Source: Nymphaea colorata
Lineage: Eukaryota; Streptophyta; Magnoliopsida; Nymphaeales; Nymphaeaceae
Length of the DNA: 64,000 nt
Direction of reading: 5' to 3'
Assembly: GCF_008831285.2 (NCBI RefSeq)
Contig: NC_045139.1
Location: forward strand, 6,170,204 to 6,234,203
Positions 39,152 to 49,405 of this stretch are shown here, piece by piece. Numbering within the stretch: the first letter of the stretch is position 1; each line of letters starts with the position of its first letter. Position numbers and translations under genes: made by a program. Under the pieces are notes generated by a model. That model worked only from the letters and a program-made list of their open reading frames with translations, had not been told where the DNA came from and did not search any database.

Positions 39152-40749
39152 AATTTTCTGTTTTTTGTAGACCCACAGAAGCGTCAATCGTTGGACTGGG
39201 AGAAGCGATTCAATATAATTATGGGAAGTGCAAAGGGGATTATGTATCTTCATGAAGATTCCCGGCTCAACATCATTCATCGGGATCTTAAAGCAGGCAA
39301 TGTTTTATTGGATGAACAGATGACAGCAAAGATTTCTGATTTCGGAATGGCCAGAATCTTTAAAGGAGACAACAACCCAAAAGCCACCCAACGTATTGTT
39401 GGAACTCAGTACGTACTAGATTGTGCAAATTTAATGAAATATGCAATTTTCATCTTATGTCAGAGTTCTATAACATGCCAGTACACTATCGAGTTTAACC
39501 TGCGCAAACTTAGCTATTCATTGGCATCTATCTAGAATATCAACGTCCTCAGAAGTCTTGCTTTTTTGTCCTCGGAAGTCTTGATCTCCCTTAATGTATT
39601 TTCCATTCTTTTGTTTGGTAAACAGGTTAATATTTCAGTACTGAGCATATAGAAGGTTAATGAATATTTTCTAGTCAAGTTTCAGAACGGAAGGATTAAG
39701 AATGGCTAAGGACTAGGTTGTTGTTGTTGTGCATGGTTAGATCTGCAAGAGAACCTATCTGACCAGTCAGTATGAAACTAGTTCATACGAAGTATTGTCA
39801 ATTTAGGTCCGTTTGGAGAGCTTTTCCAAGAATGAGGTTATAATAACATGCGCCTGATGCACATCTCCTTGACTCCCTGGACGGCCTGAAGGTCATGGAA
39901 ATTTAGGTTAAAATTCCACTGCAATATGAGCACCTTTCAAACTGAAAAATTTAAGCATTAATATTCACCTGCATTTCTAGCATATGAGTTCTGTTGCTAA
40001 GATTTCACATAAAGAACGAGAGTCTGTCTCACTTAATTGTCTTGCACTTACAGAAAAATAAGCCATCGGCCCATCACATTCTTCGCATGGGAGACGCCAA
40101 CTGGAAATAATGCTATTACTGAAATTAGATGCACCCACCTCGCTAGAAATGGTGGAGGAACTAGGAATTCGCCTTCCATTTGAATAATTAATCAAGGAAT
40201 TTTCCGCTATAATGAGACAGCTAGATATTAACTGCTAATGCAGAAAAAAACTGCAAATAAGGAAGCGGATATATCATCAGAAACAGGGATGAACGACATT
40301 GTTGAATTATGGTTAGGAAATCAGTTATCAACTGATCAGCATATGTGCTTTTCTAACTTTTGCTTCTAAAATTCGCTTCCAAATGCAGGTCCTAAGGCCC
40401 CATCGGTAAAATTTAATTTCAATGAAGACCTAATGATCACGGGAGATTACTCAGAGAGAAATATCTTTGTATTCTGCGTATTATGTCATTTCGAGTTGCA
40501 CTGATTTGCATTTGGCTTTAACGATCTCCTCTGTGCTAATCATTTTCTCTGTGCATTCAATGTTCTGAGCAAACTCTTTTGCTTACTTTGGCAGTGGATA
40601 CATGGCTCCTGAGTATGCCATAGATGGGCAATTTTCCATCAAATCAGACGTCTACAGCTTTGGTGTACTGCTCTTAGAAATTGTCAGTGGTCAGACATAC
40701 GGTGGATTTCACTTTTCTAAAATGGGTTATAGCCTGATTGGATATGTAA

Positions 40750-40786
40750 GACTCTCTCTCTCTCTCTCTCTCTCTCCCTCTCTCTC
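40750..40786 (+). repeat. (CT)n microsatellite in intron 6 of copy B
   Basis: A CT tract begins four bases after the GTAAGA donor and occupies nearly half of this 87-base intron. Confidence 0.9.
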
Positions 40787-41403
40787 TGTTTTTGTGTGTA
40801 TCATGGTATAGCTAATGGAAATTGGATTGTAGGCCTGGACTCTATGGCACAAGGGGAGTATGTCAGACTTCATAGATCCACTGCTTGGAGAATCCGCCCC
40901 AACAAGTCAAATTTTAAGATGTTTCCACATTGGCTTACTATGCGTTCAGGAGGATCCTGCAAACAGACCCACTATGTCAGCCATTATAAAGATGCTTGAA
41001 AGTGATTCGCCTATGCTTCCAGCTCCCCAACAACCCCCTCTGGCTTTCAGCAGAACCGTCAGCACTTCTAGCAATTTACAGACCACCAGCACAAATGAAT
41101 CCTCTAAAAGTGGCAGTACAAGTTCTCAAAGTTTATTGATATCAAATCCCTCCTTTAGATGATGATCGCATACTATTTATTTGCACGAACAGGTCCAGAG
41201 ATCAGCTAAATGACATTGCAAATATGCTCTCCTTACTTCCGTATGTATTTGATCATCGACTTGTCCCTGGGCACTGTCAACTGTAACAAACAACTGCAGC
41301 AATTGATAAGACTTGTATTGAAGCCACCTGTTTATTTCATGGGCTCAACCATATCGGACAGCAGACGATAGGGATGCTATATCAAACATTGTAATAAAAT
41401 AAT

Positions 41404-41420
41404 GTTATCTGGAAGATAAC
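41404..41420 (+). other. 3'-flank hairpin, copy B
   Basis: GTTATCT-GGA-AGATAAC: a perfect 7-bp inverted repeat with a 3-base loop, about 240 bases after the stop codon. The equivalent site in copy C is GTGATCT-GGC-AGATCAC. Confidence 0.55.
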
Positions 41421-42909
41421 GGCTTCTGCTTTGCATACCAAGTGTTTATCTCGGTCTCAGAACAAAGGGCAAGGTTTCTTGTGTGTAATGATTTTACAAA
41501 AGTTACATTTTCTGAACTGGCTCTGTTTCGCAGACAAAATTGAGATGCAAGACTAAGATGGCTGGAGGAGGACAGGGAGGCGTTGGGAGCCTCGGTGGGT
41601 AGGAAAGGGAAGATGAATTTCATATATCTGTTGTATCGGTCAAATCAGTCTGTTTCCTCTGTTGCTTTGATAAAAGGTTTTGTAGCCAATGCATATCAGT
41701 CGATGGTGCATTGGGTGTCATGCTCTTACATCACAGATGCGTGGAAGGAGTGGACCTCATGCAGCCCGGGCTGCATGTCAACAGGGACGCTCACGACATG
41801 CTTCTCCCCATGCTACAATGTCTGTTTCTAAACAAAAGTCTTGACCAGCAGCAGGCCCCTTTTGTGTAAATTATTTTTTCTACAAGTGTCTTCTCAAGGC
41901 GGTACTGTAAACACATTGCCAGTTCGATTTCTTCAGGAGTAGAGCCAAACACCAAGTTGATGGAACGTTGACTCCATACCAAGCATCACGAGAAGTGACA
42001 TTGTGGGTTTGATTTTCATGCATAGCATGTTTTTGGGCCTTTTAGGAGCAAAAGAAAACACCAAGTAATTTCTGGATGTTACATTAACTTCACGCCAAGT
42101 TCTTATGCAGTTTTAGATCCTAAAAAAACAGAGAGAACGTGAGTGGGTTGGGAGTGTGAGCATCAGCTCTCTCCCTCACTTAGAAAGTTAAAATTTTAAA
42201 CTCAGGTTAACATAAAAAGGTAAAACTTGGCTGCCTTTTTAAAAAGTATGTAAAATGCAAAGCCGACCCTGTTCAATTTAACGTATAAAAACTTGACACG
42301 CAATACGTTGCATCTCTAAAAAATATTAATTTTTAAATTAAAGGCCTGTGGAAAGGTCGAAGCCCACTTGGCTATGGCAAAATAATTGCTTGACATTTTA
42401 CTTCTAGGTAGTTTGAACTTTCATTTAACGAGAATTGACATTTGAAACGACGTACCACAATCTTTTCTATGGGAGTTTTTCCAAAGAACGTGTTCAGTTT
42501 TAGAAGAAATAAGAAAAAAGCCATTCCGGTTTGATTTTTTTTTTTTTAATCCAGTTAGATTCTTGCACGATGGGAGAAAGACGGTCTGATGAAAAAGCAT
42601 GCCAACAATTGGAATGGAGATTCACTAACACGGGAAGCCGCTTATTTATGTAGCGTCCGCACCAATCAATAAAAAAATTGTAAAAAAAAATTAAAAGGAT
42701 TTTTTAAATTTGATAAAACTCAAACGTATCAGTTTGTATATTCATATGACTAATATGTCATCCTGAGCTGAGCTGCAAATAAAAGTCTTTTATTTTTTTT
42801 GTTTCACGTTTATTGTAGCGTCTTTTTTTTTTTGCTTCACGTTTATTGTTATTTTATATTCTTGTCATTATCTCACACCACCTCCTGTCATTAACTCGTA
42901 CACTTCAAG

Positions 42910-43163
42910 TATGAAGTAATGATAGGAATATAAAATAATGACATGAGTATGAAAATCACGGGGTATGGGATGATGAATATAAAACGTCATGAGTGTGAGA
43001 TAATGAAAGAGGGTATGATACAATGGTTATGAGATAACAACAAATGTATGATATGACAAATGTATGAGATAATGGGTATGAGATGATAACAAATGTATGA
43101 CAATGACAAATGTATTGAGATAATAAATATGTGATAATGGCATAAATATGAGATAACAACATG
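42910..43163 (+). repeat. Imperfect ATGAGATAATG minisatellite
   Basis: About 250 bases of degenerate units such as TATGAGATAATG, TATGAGATAACAACAAATG and TATGACAATGACAAATG, in the place where exon 1/intron 1 of copy C would be expected. Confidence 0.75.
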
Positions 43164-43278
43164 TATCTTTGGATACAAAAAAAAAAATCATTTTTTGTCT
43201 ACCTCTGGTTTTTCTTGTCATTTTCTCACTTTCTGACCTACACTGGGATGGCTGACCAAGACTAATTGAATGTGTTAA

Positions 43279-44880
43279 TGGAAGGAAAAAGTAGTAACCA
43301 TAGGAGAGCCATGATTGTCATTGCTCCACTGTGGGGATCCTATTGCTAGCAAGAGGGATTTCCGTGTTGCTTTCCCGCAGTCCAAAGAGGGAAGAATTTA
43401 ATGGTGAGTTCCACAGTTCCACTAGCCAAGAGCAAATCCTTTTGTATTGGCTTTACATGACTTTGCATGTTAGGATTCATGAGATTCATTTTCCTGTCTT
43501 CTTGGGGCAGAGGAGCTACGAAGATTCAACAATGAGATGGCTTCACTGGGTAACCTGAATGGGGATGAAAGAAACCATGAGTTAATCTCATTATCTCTAT
43601 ATGTTTTAAATGTAAATATGCTGCCATGCTCCTCTACCAGCTTTTATGCAGTTATCGTGTTGTTCCCCTCGTACTCATGTGACATGCCAAAGATCATCCA
43701 TGAACACAGTTGGCAATTGTTCCCTTCGCGTAATCTTTTGTCGATGTTGCCTGTAATCAACAATTTTCCACCAATCAATGCCTTTGTATAATTGTATTCC
43801 CTTTCCCATGGGTGCACCTATGACTATTTTATGTATAATGGGTTCTTCATTCCTCTCAGGGTGAACAACCCAGTGGTTGGATTGTTGCAGTGAAAAGGCT
43901 TTCTGAACGTTTTGGGCAAGGCTTGAAGGAATTTATGAGTGAAGTTATATTGATTCCAAAGCTTCGTCACAAGAACTTGGTTCATTTGTGGGTTGCTGTG
44001 TAAAGCGGAGAGAGAAGATTCTTATCTATGAATTCATGCCTAATGTCAGCCTTGATGCATTTTTATATGGTGGTTAACCTCTCTTCTCATTATTCTCTTC
44101 ATTCTTGCAGATTTTCATCTAAAAAACTGTTTCTGATCAAAATGATGCTTGGAAATATTATGTGTATGTACGTGTGCAGGAGAGAGGAAGAGAGGTGGGA
44201 GTGGATGAAGATGCGAGGAGGGGAGAGGGAGGTGGAGAAATGATATTGGGAGTATCTACCCTACAGATTCTTGTCCTTTATATATGAAGCAGCTTAGCAA
44301 TTCAACTCGTGTTACTCCAACAGGAAATGAATGTTCAAAACTGCTATTTACAGCTACTCTAAAATCTATCCCTTGTTTATTCCAACTAATTGAAACCACT
44401 TGCTTTTTAGGAAGAAACTAAAAAACATTTGAGGCTCGAAGAAAAATAAGGCCAAAGATAAGGAGTTATGGATAAAACTAAAAAGGGAAGAAAACAGACC
44501 TTCTACGTGTACGGCTTTGATCTTTTGAATGAATTTGAAGCCTTTGGGAGTTTATAAGAAAAAGGACCTACCTTCCTTATGTGGTGAACTTTCATTAACA
44601 GTAAGGTATGCTTTTGGCCTGTTTGATTTGTTGAAGGAAGTGATCGTTTCTGATGATATTTCCTTTCTCTTGTGTCCACTTAATTGAAGTTTCCTTTTCG
44701 GTTTCACCTCGCCTGATTTGGGAGAGGGAGACTAGTTTGCAGGCTTTTTTGAGACCCAGATTGGATTGGGAGAAACAATTCAATATAATTGTGGGAAGTG
44801 CAAGGGGGATTCTCTATCCTCATCAAGATTCCTGGCTCAACATCGTTCATTGGGATCTAAAAGCAGGCAACATTTTATTC
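43279..44880 (+). pseudogene. CRK copy C, shredded remnant
   Basis: Parts of exons 2 (43279-43403), 3 (43511-43582), 4 (43860-44069) and 5 (44754-44880) align with copy A. Exon 1 is absent. The exon 2 acceptor AG is lost. Exon 3 jumps from NHEL straight into intron 3 sequence (deletion of about 95 exonic bases). Exon 4 has indels and an in-frame stop at TGTGTAAAGC. Exon 5 has a short deletion and HWD in place of HRD, and is cut off at GNILF by the GC-rich repeat. Intron 5-like sequence resumes at about 45160. Exons 6 and 7 are missing, yet the 3' flank shared with copies B and D is found at about 46900-47200. A dead gene. Confidence 0.88.
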
Positions 44881-45158
44881 AGGGGTGGGCACCAGGCCAC
44901 GCCACCGGCCGGGCCCGGTACACGGCCCATCATGGGCCCGGGCCCGATTGGCAGGCCCAAGTCGGCCAATGGGGCCTTTCTCAGGCCTGATAGTATTAAA
45001 AAAATATTTTATTGATTTTAAAATTTAATAATAAATAATTTCTTATTTAAAATATAATTTACATTAACTTTTTTTATTAGTAATCGGGCGGTGCCTGGGC
45101 CCAAAACTCAGGCCCGTCAGGCCGAAACTGGGCCGGGCCGGCCGGATGCCCACCCTTA
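44881..45158. mobile_element. GC-rich fold-back element at the exon 5 break of copy C
   Basis: Starts AGGGGTGGGCACC and ends GGATGCCCACCCTTA, so the termini are inverted (GGGTGGGCA/TGCCCACCC). Both arms are GGGCC/GGCCC rich and enclose an AT-rich core (about 44995-45080). About 110 bases of exon 5 and its donor are missing at the site. No target duplication seen. Same family as 19747-20321. It looks like a non-autonomous element; hAT affinity is a guess from the termini. Confidence 0.65.
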
Positions 45159-46162
45159 CTTCAGTGCAATTTGCACTTTTCATCTTATTATCGGTTCTAA
45201 TTCTATGACATGCCACTGGACAATCTAAGTAGTCTTTCTTGTTCAATTGATACTCTGGTGCAATCCCTTGTTTTCAATTGACGTATCTTCTGTTTTCTTG
45301 CGTGGTAAAACTGGTGATCGTTTTGAATCATATAGAAGTTTACCGAGTATTTTTTTAGTCACGCCTCAGATAGGGAGAATTAATCAATAAGTAATGACGA
45401 GGTTGTTTTGGCAGCTTTGTGAGAGAACTGACATGACTTTTGGTATGAAATTTTGACAATTTAGGTTCATTGAGAGAGTCTTTTGAATAATGAGGTTACA
45501 AGTATAACAACGTGCAAAATCACTGTCTTTCGTCCCTTCCTCTTCTCATTTATTCTCCTTGTTCTGATGTATGTATCATGTATGCATGCAATACTCTTGA
45601 TGCAAAATTTTAAGAGGACAATAAAAATGTGAAGCTTCGTCGCTCTTGTAAATTTGTATATTGTTTAACATCCATCTGTGATGGAGATAGAGAAAACAAG
45701 ATTAGGTCGACCACAATCATATCTATAATAATCTTTTGAGAGTTTAAATCACGATTATGCTCACGTTAGGACAGGTCGAGGCATACGCTAATTACCAACA
45801 TTATATCTATTTGAATTTACATATGGCTATGGTTTCATGCGTGTATGTGTGTAAGAGAAGACTAAAATGAGGTAAATGCATGTTTATATGATTTTTCATC
45901 TAATATGTTTATAATTTTAGTTTTTTTTTTCAAATTTGTATTATCATAGATGTATATATTATAATTCCTTGTCCGTGAAGCCTAGGCTTCAACTAACACC
46001 TCGCTTTGCTTTTTTTTGCGTTTTGCAACTTTGGTTAACAACAAAAATGGTTGCTTACCTTTCTTTTTAATTTTTTATTTGACAAATTAAAGGCCAATTG
46101 AGTTTGGTGACACTAGGTCTCTAATATATATTATATATTATATATAACAATTTAGTTGCTTA

Positions 46163-46465
46163 GGACTGATCGGGCCGGTACCCGGACTTGGTGCCCAAGC
46201 TTAGCAGCTGACTCTATTAAATGTTTGTCAAATGGACAATTGGAGAGGGCTGCCGACTGCAAATCAGACGTTTCCGGTGTTGTTCGTACCTTATGATTTT
46301 TTTTTTCTCCCTGATTTTCTCCCACTCTCCTCTCACTATGGAGACTGGAGACAGCTGCTAAGTCTGGGTCTGGCCACTAAGTTCGGCCCGAACTGTTCGG
46401 GTACCGGCCTGATCGGGCCTAGGCCCGAAAAAATCGAACCGGGCTGGCTCAATGGGGCCCATGAG
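46163..46465. repeat. GC-rich inverted-repeat element
   Basis: GATCGGGCCGGTACCCGGA (about 46168) is the near-perfect inverse of TTCGGGTACCGGCCTGATC (about 46397). The central 200 bases are unrelated, and the right arm continues GGGCCTAGGCCCG. Another member of the GGGCC repeat group in the copy C 3' region. Confidence 0.55.
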
Positions 46466-46518
46466 TACTTCAGTTGCTGGTGCAATTCCTTGATGTTGGT
46501 CAGCTCATAGCCTATTGT

Positions 46519-46871
46519 CTAAGTCACATGAGTACTTCAGTAAGATATATGTACTTGTGTCACCATACCCGTACCAAAAATAAGCACTTGGATACACTTG
46601 GGTACCTTTAAGTTCAAACTGCTTAATTTTATTTTGATTTACTTTTTTTCCACCTTACTTTTCATTTTGTTATTAGAGCTATTGTTAATTAACATACTAA
46701 TGTTTTTATTTACATCACTTGCTTGCTAAAATATTGTCTTCGCTTTAATTTTTTTGTGTTATTTGTATATATATACATACATACATACATCCTCTCGTAT
46801 CCATGTACCCACATTTTCTAAAATTATCGTGTCTATACCCATACCTCCATACCGGTATCCATGTGACTTAG
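46519..46871. mobile_element. MITE-like element with 17-bp terminal inverted repeats
   Basis: CTAAGTCACATGAGTAC at 46519 and GTATCCATGTGACTTAG at 46855-46871 are inverted with two mismatches. The interior is AT-rich with TACCCGTACC / TACCCATACC words and no coding capacity. No clear target duplication. Confidence 0.65.
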
Positions 46872-47036
46872 CTTTGGTATTTAGAAATGGTGCCTTCTGC
46901 CTTTCCTAGCAAGAAGGGGGAGAAACTGTTTATGTCTTTGGCCCAAACCTTTGCTTTGGGAAGATTAATTAGGAATGCATGGTTACGTGAGACTTGCAGA
47001 CGAAGGGGATGCTAGAACAATGTATATTTTAATAAT

Positions 47037-47053
47037 GTGATCTGGCAGATCAC
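47037..47053 (+). other. 3'-flank hairpin, copy C
   Basis: GTGATCT-GGC-AGATCAC, perfect 7-bp stem (8-9 bp if neighbouring T/A pairs are included). It sits in the residual 3' flank of the dead copy C. Confidence 0.55.
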
Positions 47054-47149
47054 ATCTTCTGCTCTATAAGCTGTACTCTTCATTACTTCAGTAAGTGTTT
47101 GCCTTAGTCTTCAAGGGACAAGGTTTGCTTGTGTATGTATACTCATTCA

Positions 47150-49400
47150 GCCAGAAATATTAAACTCCTGATCTTGCACAGGGTTGAAATGCAATAGTAA
47201 GACGAGTGGAGGAGGAAGGGGAGGCGCCGGGAGCTGTTTATTGGTATTAACAACAGGTGGTACTGCTGAGTTCGAAATCCAATTATAGATTTACGGCCAA
47301 TTATAGATTTACGGCCTGATTTGTCGTAAATCTGAAATTTTATGTTAGTGAGTTCCGATTTTTTATTTTGAGATAGATTTGTTGCATGATGTTTGTTCAA
47401 AGCTCTTGACGGTTCTCAAGACACATCGAAACTCGACTCTACTTCTTTACTTTCACTCGTGTAATTTTCTGTATGTATTTCTCGTCGATTTTTCCATCCA
47501 ACTCTCTCGAGTGTGCCTCCTTCAGCTCTCTCTTTCTCGTTGTCAAACCATTCACACACTCAACCACCCACTTTTACTATAGTCTCCCAGATGGCGTCAA
47601 GAATCCTTGACTTGTGTGGTGCCTTTTCTTCTTTCTTCCCATTGTCTGCAATTCAGTAGCCTTAGCTCCGTGTTTAGTTCTACCGTTCCAACGGTACCAT
47701 AAGACACTGTACAGCATGCACTCTGCCGTGGCCATGTCCCCGTCGCCGTTTGCCAGAAGCGCATGGCGGTGGCTGCTGAGAGGATGAACGGGAATCATAG
47801 TTGGTAAACTCGTATCTATTAATTCTTTGATTCGATTGAGTTTTAAAATCACTACAACTGAATCGAATAAGTCAAGGTCGAATCAAGTCAAGTTGGGTTG
47901 AGCCATGAACAAGTCTAACCAACCTTGACTTGTGACCCAGTTTTGAAGTTATGATTCTCGAGTCAACCCAACGTGTTTGCCATTATAACAAAAATTAATA
48001 ATAATAAATGTTGCTTACCCCTTTTTTTTTCCTGAAATTTTATTTTCACTTGTGGCCAACTTTTTTTTAATTGTCCTAATTAACTCGAACTACATTCTTG
48101 TATTTAGACAACTTTTTATTCCTAAATTTTGTTATGCATTTCCATTGATATCCATTTTATCAAGTCTCTAATGAACCCAACCCCTTAGTCTTTTGCCAAC
48201 TATAACAAAAATCAAGGCCACTGTTGCTGACCTTTTTTTTTTCTGAAATTTGTTGTCAAGTTAAGAAGCAATTTACCTCGAGTCATTGGTTAATGGTTGA
48301 CTGGGACGCAGACTTTAATCGCCAGACTGGTCGTCATCAATATGAGAAATAGCTGCATGACAAAAATTTTTCTTTAACACCTCTTTTCTGCAGAGTTCTC
48401 AGAGCAAACCTCAACACAACCATCGGCTGTCGACGGCAGATTTTCCACCCCCGCAGGAGTCCGGAGCACGCTGCTACCATAACCCCGCTGCCAACAACCG
48501 CTGTGCCGGAAATTCCTCTTCCTGCACACAGGTTGCGAAAATCTCTCCCTCTCTCTCTTTGTGGACTGTCAGTGAGTGGTTGCAAATGTGCCGGAATCTG
48601 TTAGTTCTTCTAATAAATCTTCTTTTCAATCTCCTCAACTCCAACAGTGCTAATTTTCCTTCTAAATTAGACAAGGTGATTTCGTTTATGCAATCCAATT
48701 ACTCATGCAACAGGCAAGGCTTAAACATTGCCTTCTTTTTGTTCTTTTCACGAGCTCCTTAACTCTGTATAGATGATGTTCTTCAGTTACAAAATCTTTA
48801 GCACCTGTTGGAGGTGCTCATATAAACTGATTTGATGCTAAAATATTCTCTCTCTTTTTGTGACTTCTAACCTTTAGCTCATTACTCATTTTTCTTGCAA
48901 ATTTTTGAGTAATAATAGTCTACCTTTTCCTACAGATTGATGCCTGTTTAGTTTTTCGTCGGACATGTTTGATTCACTGCATGTTCATGTCAAGCAAGCA
49001 TTTTTCCTTGTGATCTATGTATATCTTTGTTAGCAATTATGTTGTTAGAACCCTACCAAGAAGTAGATTTCCGATAAAAATCTGCTGGGATTAAGGCTCC
49101 CCATCTTTTATTAATAGCAAGAAGTAGGTTTATGCAAAAACTGGAATCGAATTAAAGCTGGAGATCATTACTGCTTGTAGCTATAGCTTGTGGAGAACAT
49201 TACTGCTTGTAGCTATAGCTTGTGGAGATCATTACTGCTTGTAGCTATAGCTTGTCACTCGCGTGCTTTAATTATGTTTCTTCTCCATTTAACGCACTTT
49301 TGCTTGCATATATTATACACCACGCAGCAGGGGAGAGAGAGAGAGCCGATAAAATAAAATGGGAAGAGAGAGAGGTCAGCAAATCATTCTTTTTTTAAAA
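47150..49400 (+). other. Intergenic block C-D, duplicated before other copies
   Basis: 47200-47360 matches 53520-54110 (GGGGAGGCG, TTCGAAATCCAATTATAGA), and 47500-47650 matches 54760-54860, so the C-D and D-E intergenic regions are paralogous. 48300-49350 matches 21270-22160. A direct repeat of CCAATTATAGATTTACGG occurs near 47279 and 47298. No conserved open frame seen; CT-rich 48540-48560. Confidence 0.45.
49159..49254 (+). repeat. 32-bp tandem triplication
   Basis: Three contiguous copies (49159-49190, 49191-49222, 49223-49254) of a unit starting TGGAGATCATTACTGCTTGT, with one substitution in copy 2. Single-copy in the paralogous block near 21990. Confidence 0.93.
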
Positions 49401-49405
49401 AAATC

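Larger units (their letters stand above)
27755..41162 (+). pseudogene. Cysteine-rich receptor-like kinase, copy B, split by a copia element in exon 1
   Basis: Exons: 1a 27755-28259, 1b 33707-34060, then 34988-35119, 35219-35385, 38226-38433, 39171-39408, 40595-40745, 40833-41162. Without the retrotransposon and one copy of the CACGC duplication, the phases join to 694 codons, so the ancestral allele was a complete CRK. Exon 1a encodes the signal peptide and first DUF26; 1b encodes the second (C-X8-C-X2-C in CTRDLTIDNCIQC). Exon 2 has a hydrophobic segment followed by FRIRKRK. The kinase exons keep [27 protein letters not shown] and APEYA with no stop. A 5.4-kb insertion in exon 1 should abolish the receptor unless it is spliced out, for which I see no case. 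A ~2.5-kb insertion also enlarges intron 3. Only the exon 1a product and possibly a 3' kinase transcript can be expressed. Confidence 0.85.
41170..43270. other. Intergenic DNA between copies B and C, with copy C 5' remnant
   Basis: The left part is the copy B 3' flank, ending in the shared GGGAGGCGTTGGGAGC block near 41576. The stretch 42570-42640 (GATGAAAAAGCA...GAGATTCAC) matches DNA about 450 bp upstream of the copy A start, but the intervening exon 1 of copy C is gone. The rest is AT-rich and holds the minisatellite listed separately. Confidence 0.5.

Noticed and set aside
39080-39535. Frame starting in the GA repeat and running through exon 5 of copy B (Met-Leu-His-Val then Arg-Glu repeats)
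   Set aside because: The start lies in intron 4; the kinase part is simply exon 5 read through from the microsatellite.
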